A stretch of 64,000 bases of DNA from Antedon mediterranea (GCF_964355755.1 NC_092670.1:13453201-13517200); one strand, 5' to 3'; positions 35,002-47,036 are shown, counted from the first letter of the stretch. The notes: generated from the letters alone by a model not told the origin. A program made the numbers and translations.

Positions 35002-35169
35002 AAGCTTGGTTCCCACTAGAACGTAACGCAAGGACGTAAACGCAACGCAAGCGTTTTAACCAATGACAAGCGTTATAGACAGTTAGCAATCACAAGCGAA
35101 TAAGCCATCGCTTGTGATTGGTTAATTCACTTACGTCCTTGTGTTGCGTCGCTAGTGGGAACCACGCTT
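35002..35169. mobile_element. Best-preserved palindromic MITE (168 bp), GTGGGAACCAAGCTT family
   Basis: The left arm AAGCTTGGTTCCCACTAGAA, CGCAAGGACGTAAACGCAAC and TAACCAATGACAAGCG is mirrored by the right arm CGCTTGTGATTGGTTAATTC, ACTTACGTCCTTGTGTTGCG and GCTAGTGGGAACCACGCTT. Almost the whole element is one imperfect palindrome, as expected for a miniature inverted-repeat transposable element. It has no coding capacity. Both arms carry an inverted CCAAT box. The target duplication could not be fixed. Confidence 0.8.
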
Positions 35170-35411
35170 TAGTTTAATTCGCCACGCCGTCCGTATATAT
35201 AGACGCAATATTTCCGTAACAATTATAGTGGCCGTGGTTCCTGGCTACAAGGACAAGGCAGCCTCTACTCAAAATCCCGTTTGGTCGTACAGAAAGATTT
35301 AGATCTTCACCAGTCCCTTTTTTAGTCCGACTCATTAATGATGAATATTGAATAGGCTGGCACTATTTTAACTTACAGGTGGACCAATTTTAATGTGGTA
35401 AATTAATTTTA

Positions 35412-35418
<7 letters not shown>

Positions 35419-35455
<37 letters not shown>

Positions 35456-35570
35456 AGTTTTACCTTTTATACATAATGTATTTATATATTTTTATCAAAT
35501 TTTGTAAAATACTACTTTTCAGCCTTTTGGCTGCCGTTGTATTTTGATGTCTTTTTATGAATAAATATAC

Positions 35571-35609
<39 letters not shown>
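35419..35609 (+). mobile_element. Short retroposed 3' end between poly(T) and poly(A)
   Basis: A T-run at 35419-35450 is followed by about 120 bp with CAGCCTTTTGGCTGCCG and TTTTATGAATAAATATACC, then an A-run at 35573-35609. The AATAAA about 20 nt before the A-run marks a retroposed polyadenylated transcript or LINE 3' terminus. The small CAGCCnnnnGGCTG hairpin is typical of LINE 3' tails. Confidence 0.6.
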
Positions 35610-35610
<1 letters not shown>

Positions 35611-35611
35611 A

Positions 35612-35790
35612 TGACCAATCACAATTGATGGATTATCTGCCGTGAATTATTGGGATTGGTCAGATGTAGCCTATTATCATATCTATATTACAGTTATTTA
35701 CGTTACGTGTCAAGTCCTTGCGCTGTGCTCTAGAGTACCGAAAATCGGCTGGCCACGTTGCATCAAGATGATCTGTAATTACGGAAGCCT
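35612..35790. mobile_element. Diverged MITE copy, GTGGGAACCAAGCTT family
   Basis: ATGACCAATCACAATTGATG, GGGATTGGTCAGATGTAG, then TTACGTTACGTGTCAAGTCC and TTGCGCTGTGCTCTAGAG follow the family's right-half order. The open frame at 35642-35905 is a by-product. Confidence 0.45.
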
Positions 35791-35925
35791 ATTCGGGTCA
35801 CTAGTTAATAATATTGACGTTAATATTGACCGCCAGCCACTACACGTTATCATAAGAGAACCAACGTTATTTGCCGTCACATTTCAACGCAAACATACTT
35901 GTTGACGCAATACAGACATATAATT

Positions 35926-36002
35926 AAGTGGCGGCCGCCATATGCTTAAGTGGTGGCGCCAGATAATCACGTGGCGGCTGCCAGGTAAGGGGCGGCCTCC
36001 AC
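35926..36002 (+). repeat. GC-rich degenerate tandem repeat, about 21-bp period
   Basis: Units start at 35926 (AAGTGGCGGCCGCCATATGC), 35948 (AAGTGGTGGCGCCAGATAAT), 35969 (ACGTGGCGGCTGCCAGG) and about 35987 (AAGGGGCGGCCTCC). Each contains a near-palindromic GGCGGCYGCC core. The island stands out sharply from the AT-rich surroundings. Confidence 0.55.
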
Positions 36003-36612
36003 ACACAGCTCTTAAAATATAATTGATTAGTGGCCCGAATGGGCTTTCGTATTTTTAATAACTCAGGATACGACATATTACGGTACCGTACGTTATTATA
36101 ATTGAATTGAAATAAATATATAAGTAATATGAATCACCGAGTCATTTGCATTCTTTAGTCCTATTTAACATAATGACTATAAATAATTAACCTATAAACG
36201 TATAGGAAATATTGCGTTTCAATTTTATGGAAAACATCGGTTGAAAAGCTTACGGCGAGTCCGATTCGACCAATCAAAGTGCACATCAAACGCTATTATT
36301 GGGTAGTAACTGAGAACTTTATTACACTTAATTGCAACTCTTTATACATCAATTTAATAGCTCTTGAGGATTATCAGCGACGATAATTTGGACTTATGAT
36401 ACAGAAACTGTACAAAAAATCCATTTCTGGTCGCATAACGAATACGTGGAAACCATTCGGATACATTAATACTTAGGTATGTTATGTTTTGGTTATAAAT
36501 ACAGTAATTACGGACAGTATTACATACGTCGATGTATAGTGTTTTGGTTGCAATGCATTGGATACGGTCGCCTATGTACCATTCTGTGTTTGTTTTATTC
36601 AATTTAATGAAT

Positions 36613-36810
36613 TTTGTTCTCACTAGGACACAATACGAACTGTAGTTTGTGATTGGTTAATTGAGTTGCGCATACGACTTGTATAAATCTTGCTTCTCAA
36701 TGAAACTTAACGCAGGGACGTAAGCGCAACGCAAGTAATTTGACCAATTACAACGCGTTGGATCACTAAAACCTTGTGGCTTGTAATTTGTCGTCATTGG
36801 GAATCAAATA
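36613..36810. mobile_element. MITE pair/complex, GTGGGAACCAAGCTT family
   Basis: TTGTTCTCACTAGGACACAA and GTTTGTGATTGGTTAATTGA are followed by CTTAACGCAGGGACGTAAGC and GCAACGCAAGTAATTTGACC. Arms from two diverged copies seem to be fused. The stretch 36811-39541 that follows is AT-rich with no recognised feature apart from scattered TAGGCCTA. Confidence 0.5.
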
Positions 36811-39541
36811 ATTTGTTTATAACGAAAGGTTAACACCCTATAGCGTAACATTCACGTAGTGAGTTACTTATCACCTTTAATACGTTCAAAAATTCATGTC
36901 AGACAGGCGGACATTTAAATTGATTATAATAACGTGATTCTCCTAAATAAAATGCTAACTGCTCCGACACCTATCATTACATGTCAAATGCACCTAGTAT
37001 AACAAGACTTGACGGGCGTCAGACGGGATATCATAGGCTGACCGACCGTCAACGCACTACGTATACTACTAACTATAGGCCTATATCATCGCTTTTGCAG
37101 TAAGAAGCCTAGGCTAAAGGTGAAAAGTTAAAACTAAAAGTAAGCAAGACATTTCATTAGATAAACTTGGAAAGCAAACGTAAGACTAGAAGCAGGAGGT
37201 ATAATGCCTTTACGCCGATGCCCTTTTGGTGCACATATTGTATTTTGGTTGCAAAATAATGCATGTAGCAAAGTCAATTAACTTCAATGCTCCGAGGTTG
37301 GAGGGTTATGCTTTGTTTTCTGGGAAAATTCATTTTATGTAATATGTATACACTCTTTATTATTCCAAAGTAGGACAATGCGCATGCGTAGAAGATATCC
37401 AAAATAATTCACAAATAAAACACACCGGGGCGATGTCATAATGCCCGGTACATAGGTCGTTCAAGTAGAAGTACGAATGGTGAAGACTAAGCTAGTCCAT
37501 CAGTGACAGAAATGTCATTAATATTTATATTTAAGTATTAATTTTAATATAAGTACATTGATTTATTTAAAAGTGTTTGGTTAAGCTGCATCTGTTTCTT
37601 TATTTCCCGTTAGATCCATCTAAGCCACATGGGTTGAACTTATCGAATTAAAGGAGGGATATAATCGCCTTTAGCGCCCTGGGTTGTTTTTGCAAGCATG
37701 GCCTACGGCGTTTCTAAGAGTTTAATCCAAACAATTTTCTGGAGACTTCACGGTTAAGGAACGTTCTTCCTACTGGGACACTACTTAGTTCATTATTTTT
37801 TTGGAATTTGATATAATAAAGCATTTATTAGTATTACTGGTTCCCTGTCATTCGTAAGTAAACGTATAGTTGTAGGCCTATGTGCTTTGAGTAGAGAAAT
37901 GTCTGTATTGTTCTGTCTGAACTGCTTACAGCAATGTTGCAATGGCGTATTTCTCATTCCATTCATCATTATGATTTCAAGTGAAATAAAACAATTCCTT
38001 CAATAACTTTAGCTCTTGTCATTCGATTATACCAGTGTCTGTTATTGTAAATGAATTGTGTGTCTTGAGATCGGGAAGAGCGATACTTTTTCATTTTCTT
38101 TTTCTCTGATCTGCTTTTGCAATCTTGGTAATGGCTTTCTCATAGGCTATAACCATTATAAATAAAACGATTACTTTCCTGTTATTCGTGAATGTTTTAT
38201 GTGTTTATGTCGGGGTTAATGTACAAAGAAAATGTCTATTTTTAGAGCGATACCTTGTTATTTTTTTACTACCTTATACTATACTTTTATATACAGAATC
38301 TTGTTAATCATAGGCCTATAACCCAATAAATGAAATAAGTTAATTAAAGCTGAAATCTACTTTTTGTCTTTAATTTTCTTGCAACAGTTTGATAATTTAA
38401 TTTGAACTATATTAATATTAATCACTCGTGTTAATTCTCTCCTTGTTAATTGATTTAGATAAATATATCTCTATATGCTCGTTTATATTATTATAATTAT
38501 GGATTAAAGCATTTTCTTAAGTACCGGAAAATATTAATCAAATATTCCAATAAATATACATTTAGCACAATGTATTTATAATTATTTTAAAAATTATTAA
38601 ATTAAATTGTTTTGAATTTTTTATTACACTTACACACGCGGCTAGAAAGAAAGAAAGGAAGTATGTTGCCCAAGAATCGTCTAGATTACTGACTAAATCT
38701 CTATAAATGTGGTTAGCTATAAACCTTAAAATATTGTATTTTAATTTATGATTAACATATGATGATAAAAAAAAAGGTTTTGTTTATATTTATTAATTTT
38801 ATTGAAAGGGAACAAGTTGAAATCGTAAATTATTGCCAACATAAATATAGATGACAGAACAGTTATATATATTAGGCCTATATAATTGTACCGTAATAAT
38901 TGAATTAAAAATAGAAAAAAAGAAAAAAAAAATCTGTTGAATTAAAACTTAAAATAATGTTTATCACATTAAAAACGTCATGAATATTAATTACACATGT
39001 GTTCCAACATTGAGACATTATGAAAAACGTATCAAAAATAATTATTTGTGGGTGTAAGATAAAGGTAACTATGGATAATTATTTCTCCATGAGGTAAAAA
39101 AGGGTTCCCGCAAAAAATGACAAAACCCACTATTGAAATTGTAGGCCTAATACTTCTATGTTTACGTATAACACATTTAGAAACATCCAATTGAACATAA
39201 GGTTAGTGATAATGAAATTTGACTTGGTTCTTGTCAACCAAAACTTTAGCAATTCCCAAAATGCTAATAAAACTTGTAATACATTGTCGGAAATAGGTTT
39301 TTAGTAATGAAATATAAAAGATCGGCTATGGTCTGTCTATTTTTACAACATGAACAAAAATACGTTTTAAATTAACTCTATTTTATTCTAGATTTTATAT
39401 AAATTAAGTTTTGTATAGTGTGCGCCCACGTGTGTGTAAAAATGTTATTAGACGATGTGAAAGGGTGAAACGGACAGTAAAAAATATATTTTATTAAAAA
39501 AAAACAGGCCTATAGCTATAATAAATCAAATATGATCAGTC

Positions 39542-40139
39542 TTAAAGGTCAGATGCGGGGCAAAAAATCATACATTGCAATATCGATCTATACCGTAGTT
39601 TCCCGTATGTTTATGTAATATAACTTCTACAGATTTGTATTTTTATGCTATAGCAACAATTTTTATTAATTCTTTTATTTTATTTCACATACATCCAACA
39701 GCGATATCGCCAATTACAGGATGCCTTAAAGACTCGCATAAATATATAAGATTAATATAATATATAACAACTTACATCAAAGTTAACGATCAGAAAATCA
39801 CAGTTAAACAGTTAAATAGCATAAACTACCTTAATTTTGAAGATGGAAAAATTGTTGTAGAAAATTATCTACTGTATAGGCCTACCCACCATGACATGTT
39901 ATTACATTGGTTAAGCTACCTATAACTACTGAAAAAAGGGTATGTCTTGTTTATATAGCAGCATTTTGCCAAATTGTGTTGGCCTATTTGACAATTTTAA
40001 GGGAAATTTAAAACTAATTAAAACTTTTTTGTTATGATTTGTGTTACACATATTTTATTTAAGTACACTTAACTAAATTATTATATTTACTATTCATACC
40101 CGTACCTGAGCTTTAAATATCTAAATTAAGCTTAAGTAA
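39542..40139 (+). mobile_element. TTAAAG-ended element, truncated copy
   Basis: It begins TTAAAGGTCAGATGCGGGGC and runs through CATGTTATTACATTGGTTAA, TAACTACTGAAAAAAGGG and CCCGTACCTGAGCTTTAAA. Each block matches, in order, the reverse complement of 47320-47917. The two copies are therefore in inverted orientation about 7 kb apart. The far end is missing here. Confidence 0.65.
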
Positions 40140-40479
40140 GATACCGGCAATTAGTTATAAAGCTAAATTGTATTAACTAGAGAATATATATTTATTACTA
40201 TGCGACCTTTGTAACACAAACTAACATCTAACTCTATTTACAGGCGTCTAATTCATTAACAGACAACTTTTATAAATTAAAGGCCATCCGGGTCAAAATA
40301 AATTATACGTTTCTTGACGTCATAATAATCCATTAGATGAAACGTAATGATCTGAATAGTTTCTGTATTTACTCCATCACGCGGTAATTTACGGATTTCT
40401 CAAATAAAAATATTTTGATATTGTATGCACGGTTCCAATGACTCAAAGATTTTAAGTAATAATGTGCTGTCAAGTTAAA

Positions 40480-40800
40480 CGTTATATAATAATAATATAA
40501 TATAATAATAATATATACGAATTTGTAAAGCGCCAATTCCAGCAACAATTAGTGATCAAAGGCGCTGTGGACTTAGTAGGGTCTTCACATCGTTTCTTCG
40601 GCAGCCAACTACAGCGCTATATTACGTCTGTCCACGACAGTGTGTATGTATGAACTAGTACACCGCGGTAACCCCCTACTCGTCTCGAAAGATGTACTAG
40701 GTTCTTTAAAGTGCACATGAGCCAGATGTACACTGGACCTACGGTTTATAGTCGTTATCCGAAAAGACATACTTCTACCAAGTAAAGATATAGAAATACT
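40480..40800 (-). mobile_element. SINE-like retroposon, minus orientation
   Basis: On the minus strand it contains CGGATAACGACTATAAACCG, TGTGCACTTTAAAGAACCT, CTTTCGAGACGAGTAGGGGG and ends GGCGCTTTACAAATTCG with (TTA)n. The order and the simple-repeat tail are those of tRNA-type SINEs with a conserved central domain. The family name is not established from sequence alone. Confidence 0.55.
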
Positions 40801-40828
40801 ATAAATAACGGGCCGAACAAAATCGATT

Positions 40829-40900
40829 TGGTTTGATTTATTTCAATTTCGACAAAACAAAAAAATAGGCAGAAATACAAACTTTAAGCAAATTATAAAC
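40829..40900 (-). mobile_element. Possible LINE 3' terminus, minus orientation
   Basis: On the minus strand it reads TTGTCGAAATTGAAATAAAT then CAAACCAAATC, an A-rich terminus with AATAAA-like signal similar to 6895-7005. There is no coding portion. Confidence 0.25.
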
Positions 40901-41345
40901 AAAATTAAACAGTATCAAATATCATGTAAAATTGCCGCTGATTAAGCTATTCGGTACGCTTTAAATGAGAGTCCTGAGACTTTGAAACTTTATACAGATA
41001 CAATGTAAACATTCATGAACAGAACGTAGAAATATATAAAGAAAAATATCGTTATTTTTTGTTTAAATGACAGCGATTTTTAAAGATTTTTTATTTTCTC
41101 CTTAAAATTGTTTAAATATGCCTACTAACATTTTTCAGCTAGCTGCTGTTCCATTCATTTTTAGAGTGAAGTTTTCCATATCGCATTAAAACAGTTTTTT
41201 ATCTGCATGCTTACTCTATTATGGGAGTAAAACATATCCAGGGAGTGATGAATGAAAGTGTTAAAGTATAGCCGGATGGTTCCACGAGTCGGGTTCACAA
41301 GTGATTAAAGAAGAGTCTGCACTATAATAGGTCGCAAGTATAAAG

Positions 41346-41502
41346 ATTGGTTCCCACTTGGACGCAATGCAAGGATGTAAACTCTCTGCAAGTAGTAATT
41401 AGACCAGTCACGACGCATGAGATGCACGAAAACTGTCCCCTTTTTTTTTTTATTGCGTCGAGTGCTACGTCGTTGCGTTGCATCTAGTGGGAACCGAGCC
41501 TG
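41346..41502. mobile_element. Palindromic MITE, GTGGGAACCAAGCTT family
   Basis: The left arm TTGGTTCCCACTTGGACGCA is mirrored by the right arm CGTTGCGTTGCATCTAGTGG, which runs into GAACCGAGCC. The centre is partly replaced by a T-run near 41441-41452. Confidence 0.7.
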
Positions 41503-41514
41503 TTTAGATTTTTT

Positions 41515-41700
41515 TAAATTTTATTGCCAACAAAAAAAACAACATAAATAGGCCTATATCATTGACAAAAGGTGATAAGATTTAGTTAAAAGAAACTAAT
41601 CAAAGCTTAACACCAACTTGCATAAGAAATAGAATAATTAATCATAATATGAAGAAAACGAAGATAAATGTTAAACTTTAAGTTACGATAACTATAAATA
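41515..41700 (-). mobile_element. LINE-like 3' end, unoccupied version of the 56440-56990 repeat
   Basis: Minus-strand GTTGGCAATAAAATTTAAA gives an AATAAA-type end. Positions 41518-41581 match 56441-56490, and 41582-41645 match 56921-56990. Here the segment is continuous, without the 424-bp insertion present in the other copy. Confidence 0.55.
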
Positions 41701-41869
41701 AATAGCAATACAAATTTAAAATGTGATAAACTAAAACTATTAATATAATAGAGTCGTTAGATACCGTACATATAGCTGTTTCAATAAAATGTTTGTTGAA
41801 ATGTTATACAGTTTTATTACAACCCTCGAGATTGGTTGACATTTCGTATCCCGTGTCGTTAGTGCGATC

Positions 41870-41958
41870 TGCTTTTTTACATGCTTTACGGTGAGGTTTT
41901 TTTACATGATACGGTCGTTTTTTTACATGCTACGGTCCGTGTTTTACATACGGTACAG
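41870..41958 (+). repeat. Short tandem repeat, TTTTTTACATGCTACGGT units
   Basis: Four imperfect units of about 22-28 bp: CTTTTTTACATGCTTTACGG, TTTTTTTACATGATACGGTC, TTTTTTTACATGCTACGGTC and GTTTTACATACGGTAC. Confidence 0.7.
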
Positions 41959-41999
41959 TTATAGAATGGCTCTGTTGAAATGTTTGTGCCACACGACAG

Positions 42000-44403
42000 G
42001 TCGATGAATATTAATACTTCACCTTAAACCAACATGTTATAGAGTGCGCTATCTCACTTGCTTCGATCTGGACCAACAACTTTTTTGCCGCTTAGTTTTT
42101 GACGTCCGATTTACATACATGTAAGCGGCATGTTCTGTATTAATTTCTTAGAACATTGATGTGTTAATAAAATGAATAAACACATAATAATGAATGTTTT
42201 GTGTTCGTTCAATGGAGAGATTTGACTGCCGGCTTCATGTCATTGAAGAGAACAATCGTTCGACCTGTGGGATTATTCTCGCCATTTGAAACTAAAAATT
42301 CTAAAGTAGCCTTTGCGAATGACGAACGCGAACGGAGTAGACGCAATGAGAGACCTAATTTGTTGTACAGTTTCAACAATGTTATCATGGAATTCACAAT
42401 TATAAACCAATCAAGTCCCGCATCCCAATATCTTCTTGATATAACCTTTAGGCTAATTAGAATATTTTTGGATTTTATCAACAATCTTTCTCTAACATGT
42501 TATGAGCAAACATCTTATTTTGAGTTACCGAGTTCACCAGTATTATAGATGAAGTATGACTTATCATGATGTACACCCACCTGTTTCTAACACCACCATT
42601 ATAATATGTACTTAACGAAACATAATAACACGTATTTGATTACACAATTTAACAGTTTAATAGAAAATCAAATGAAAACACTGGAATGTGATACTACTGA
42701 ATAAACATTGAACGAGATGGATCTCAGAATATTGAGAACCGGTTGATTGTAATGCATTTTTTTTAAATATAAAGTTTTCAAGCAACGATATTCACATTCT
42801 AAATTGGAATTATTAAAAGTATCTTCAATATGTTCTTCTATATCTATTTGATTATCTTACAATATTTTTGACATAATATAGGCTTTCTATCAAGACGAAA
42901 CCGATTTCAAAATGTTCCGTAAAAATGCGGCTGCTCTCTGCGGCGGCGCGTCATTGCGTCGTGCATATCAATTGAAAACTAAGAAAAAATCGATGTAAAA
43001 ATGAATCACGATAGGCTTATAATAAATTGAGAAGTCTGTTTTACTTTCGAAGCAAACTCAAATATCTTCCCTATCATATTACTTTTGTTGACAATACACA
43101 TTTTCAGTTTACTTTAAGTTGCAATAATTTCATTTTTATATTGCTGCATTTTAAATGATTGATATGATCAGTAGGCAAAAAAAAAGAAGATCATAGCAAT
43201 GGCATGGTTCCACAAAGAACATTTTGGAAAATAATGATATCGCTAACTTTGGTAGGTAAATAACCTGGATAACCATTTTAGTGATTACCTCCAGCGCAAC
43301 CAACACCGTTGTTTCGATTAAAAAAGACGCGCGCGTAAACTTATATTACATACGTTGGCGCATCTACAATATGATAACCACGTTATTGAGTTTGTACCCG
43401 CGCGTAAACAACTTGCTTGTTATTCCAGACTAAATATTTTACTATTTTACAATTTATGATGAACATTAGTGTTGAACAAAGCATTTACACATAGATCTAA
43501 TTCAAAAGTACGGTACGAGATATTTATGGATTAAAAATATTAAGATTGAATACCGTCTATGGCATTGACCCCAGAAGCAAGGGTAGCACCCAGTAATTCA
43601 ATTTATACCTATTTCGTGAATAACTTCTACAAATTATCCTAATCTAATTTACTCGCTATTCAGTGGCTACGTTAATAAATACGATAGAAATAATTGGCTT
43701 GATATCAGATGACCATGCTAAATTAACTCTTAAAAACGCTCTCATCTCGTCTTTCTTTCGCCGTATATACATTTAGATTACTTATAACGCTACAATTAAT
43801 AGGAATTTAATACGTATTGATACGTTTTAACTGACCATTTTAAAATCCGTCTTAAGACTGGAAGGAACTGTTAGAGTCTCTTGCTGACATTGGGAGGAAT
43901 TGCCTTTGATTTCATCTCGATTTTTACTTTACTAAAATAACAGGCGGTAAGTTTGATTTTCTTTTCTTTGGTGTATAGTCAATGTGAAACGGGGCTTTCA
44001 TTCGCTGGTAATTTGCAGCGACCGTAAACCAATTTATTTTTCAATTTTTTATTTGCGAACCAGGACCACTCTTTTACAATTATTAGACATACATGTTTTT
44101 CAAATTGCAGAACTTGTCCTCGTAAAATAATAATTATTCTAAATAGTTTTGAAAATATTGCAAATAAACCTGAAAAACAATACACATTTTTTTCATATTC
44201 ACAAAATTGTTTGTGTTGCGCTTCTTTTGCTCGAAATAATCTATCTTCTGAATAGTTAGCTCAACAAACACAGGTGATGTAAGTGAAATTGATCCCTTTA
44301 TTCCCACATTATTATGCAAATATCTATATTAAGAATAATATATGTTTTCGTTGTGACTGTTGACTTGTCACACCTGGCGGCAACTTCAAATACAGGTTTA
44401 CAG
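42000..44403. other. Intergenic region with unrecognised frames
   Basis: A 115-codon plus-strand frame (42201-42548) and a 91-codon minus-strand frame (42209-42484) overlap. Neither shows a domain, and both fall in a GC-richer block that could be a decayed repeat or an exon I cannot identify. A small GC-rich patch (TGCGGCGGCGCGTCATTGCG) lies at about 42937-42956. Nothing else stands out. Confidence 0.3.
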
Positions 44404-44616
44404 CGTTCGATTAACAGTCTCGTGTGTCTAATGATGTTTGCTGTTTATGCTCCGATTCTTTCAGGTCATGTGCTTTTATTTCGATCTAATGACACATGTA
44501 CAGTAGGTCTAAATAGTGTTTTAGTTACAAATCGTGGATACTATTTCAACTGCGACAGTGGGATTGTGCCATGTGATACACCATGCCTACAAGTTATGTT
44601 AACACATAGTGGGAGT
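44404..44616 (+). CDS. Exon of a BK-channel (KCNMB-like) beta subunit
   Basis: The translation contains a hydrophobic segment (SLVCLMMFAVYAPILSGHVL), then NDTCTV, GYYFNCDSG and TPCLQVMLTHSGS. In KCNMB2/4 the first transmembrane helix is followed by a Cys, a variable stretch, an FNC/FEC motif and a PCLQV or PCVQV motif before N/S-rich residues, so order and spacing match. Beta subunits are two-pass proteins that modulate calcium-activated potassium channels. Boundaries are inferred: acceptor TTTACAG at 44403 and donor AGT|GTACGT at 44616, both phase 0. The alternative acceptor AACAG at about 44416 is also possible. The rest of the ectodomain and TM2 were not found, so the gene is partial, a pseudogene remnant, or has distant exons. 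It is on the same strand as, and would be nested within, any long transcript joining 21787 to 59740. Confidence 0.5.
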
Positions 44617-45647
44617 GTACGTTAATTAAAACAATACTTACCGTTTCTCATATTTTTTTACTATGATATTCTTAGAATCTTTAGTTTCCTCGAATATTTA
44701 AAATTACAGGTTGGGTAATTCCATTTAGGAGTTAAGTGTATGCTTTTCGCGGGTTTGATTCAATCTTATCACTTTAAACAATGCGCACTGCTAGTTTTAG
44801 TTGTTTGAGTGAGATTACAGGTAAGTGAATCATTTTCATATTGCACTACGACATATCCATATAGATGATGTTTCCTCGGTAATATTAGCATTGTCGTTTG
44901 TGACAGTCGTCTGCTATACTATAGTGGAAGGTAATACTGCAATTCGGTGAAAGATAAAAACTCGGCGAATGCATAACTTGATTTCATTAAAGATGAGACA
45001 TTAGCTCGTGTTTTATTTAACAAAATTTAGGCCTATACTCATGTATTTCACAATCAGCTAAAAAAAAAACATATTTTACTTTGTTGTTCTGTTTTTCTTA
45101 TTTGTATTGCAATGATTTACCAATTGATATAAATATCGTAGCCTTTAAATAAACGTTTACCTGTTCCAAATATTAGTAAATAATTATAAAATTTAGATAT
45201 TATTTTTTCTTGAAATCTATACCTTTTACATTGCTTCGTGTAAGATTAATACAAATCTACGTCATCAGAATATTCCATCTATCTTTTTACCGCTAAATTA
45301 TACAATTTCTGCATAATGATATGAACAATTAAGAGCTTTCATACCCTCAAGACTTGATGGGATTAAATCAGTTTCTTACTATTACAAGTCTTGACATTAT
45401 TTATAAACAACCTGATGATCTTTCATTTTACATGTCCATTTTTTCTGACACGAATGACGTCACGTGCATTGAACTAATGGATCCTGGTAAACATCTTTAA
45501 TAAGTGGCATGCATATACTAATTGTAATACAGTTGGTTGTAAAATATGGAAATGCAGACATTTCACACGACGTGCAATCGTTACCACCGGTGTGTTGTCT
45601 TTCTCGCCGCCCTGAATATTATCAAAATTCAAACGCCATATTCTTGG

Positions 45648-45780
45648 TTCCTATAACTCCTTGGACGCGACGCAAGTGAGTTTACAAACCGAGCGACAGT
45701 TCGAATAATCCGTCACGTCATGGTTGGTCAAATTAATGTGGTGTATTTGTACGCCACTGCGCTGCGCGTCCAAAAAAGAG
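45648..45780. mobile_element. Partial MITE, GTGGGAACCAAGCTT family
   Basis: TTGGTTCCTATAACTCCTTG, GACGCGACGCAAGTGAG and AATAATCCGTCACG with GTTGGTCAAATTAATG follow the family order. The right terminus is lost. The MITE at 45785 follows immediately. Confidence 0.45.
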
Positions 45781-45784
45781 GTAA

Positions 45785-46055
45785 TGGCCCGGTCAAACCT
45801 TGACGATTTAGGCAACGTATCCTTGACGTATGAAAATTAATAGGCATACACTGGCGTACGTCGAGTACGCTAAACATTCGTACCGTATACGTTAAGAGCA
45901 CGCTAGCATACGTCAATACGCCAAGTAGGCCTACGCCAAGGAATGTTGTGCATGCACATGTAACAAATAGAAAATGCCAGCGTATGCCAGCGTTTTAGAG
46001 AAGCTTTAAAACGTTGGGGATTCGCTGTCTAAATCGTCAAGGTGTGACAGGGCCT
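45785..46055. mobile_element. MITE with GGCCCxGTCA ends and TAA target duplication (271 bp)
   Basis: Left end TGGCCCGGTCAAACCTTGAC then GATTTAGGCA; right end TGTCTAAATCGTCAAGGTGT then GACAGGGCCT. These form a terminal inverted repeat of about 28 bp. TAA flanks both sides (45782-45784 and 46056-46058), matching the TWA target preference of PIF/Harbinger-type transposons. The interior is repetitive (GCGTACG, CCAGCGTATG) and non-coding. The following stretch to 47036 is AT-rich with nothing recognised. Confidence 0.7.
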
Positions 46056-47036
46056 TAACTAAAGCTTCACGTGTCACTTGCGATGACTAGTTTGTACTCG
46101 GCTATTTTAACAAATGTCTACGCCCAAGTTGAAAGGTGGGCTTTCTTGACACGGAATTTAACTGATCTAAATTAGGTGCTCCGATATAACGTAACTGACA
46201 TAAACTTACTCAAACGCGTACGAAATAACCGCAGTTCAGTAGAGTTGTGCTGATTTTCTTGATGATGATATTTTGTAGGAGGGCTGCCGCTTTATATCTA
46301 TTTGTTACAATTTGTTTTTCTTATTGTTTTTTCTAACGAACCTTTTTGTTAGAATTTGGTTAAGTTAATAAAGGGTACATGCAGTGATTTGATTTCGATA
46401 AACGCCTTAATAACAGTACAATTGGTGTTTCGAATTAAGATCAGACTCTTTTCTTAGACCGGCGTATTGCACATGCGTACAGTTTATGTTCGCTTCCCGT
46501 TGAATTGTTTAATTATCAACTCGTCACGTTACTACATGTTATATATACAAATTGAAAAATCGATTATGACAGAAACTTTTTATATTGATGAAATATTTTC
46601 TACAAATTTATAATATCTAGAATATTTTTTTGATTATCTATGTCTGCCGAACTAAATTTAATCAAGGAAGAAATCCGATGCAATATGAATGACGTCTGCT
46701 TGGCTTAAAATATAGAATGGTACTAATAAAACTTAAACAGAACTGCGTTACATTGATATTTGATACTATGCCTTAAGCTGTGTATTTGTAAGGATTCAAC
46801 GTATCTATATTTAATATCATTACTATATTGTAATATAATTTTTAAGGATTTTTATGCGTTTCAGTTTATGTGTAAGTATTTTATAGCACTCTGTTTTGTA
46901 ATAAACTAACAAGATTGTATTTTCTAAAAATAGTTAAGTAGATATGAATTCCCATAAGATGTTTAAAACACGATGCATAAAGATGCATAACAAGTGAGGT
47001 AGCAATGTTTTAACATGTTATTGCAACCTAACCTAT

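Noticed and set aside
42201-42548. 115-codon plus-strand frame and overlapping 91-codon minus-strand frame
   Set aside because: Neither has domain motifs, signal peptide or splice context, and opposite-strand openness suggests chance or a decayed repeat.
44710-44820. Exon-like segment between a good acceptor (TTACAG) and a consensus donor (ACAG|GTAAGT), considered as the next BK-beta exon
   Set aside because: All three frames contain stop codons, so it cannot be a coding exon.
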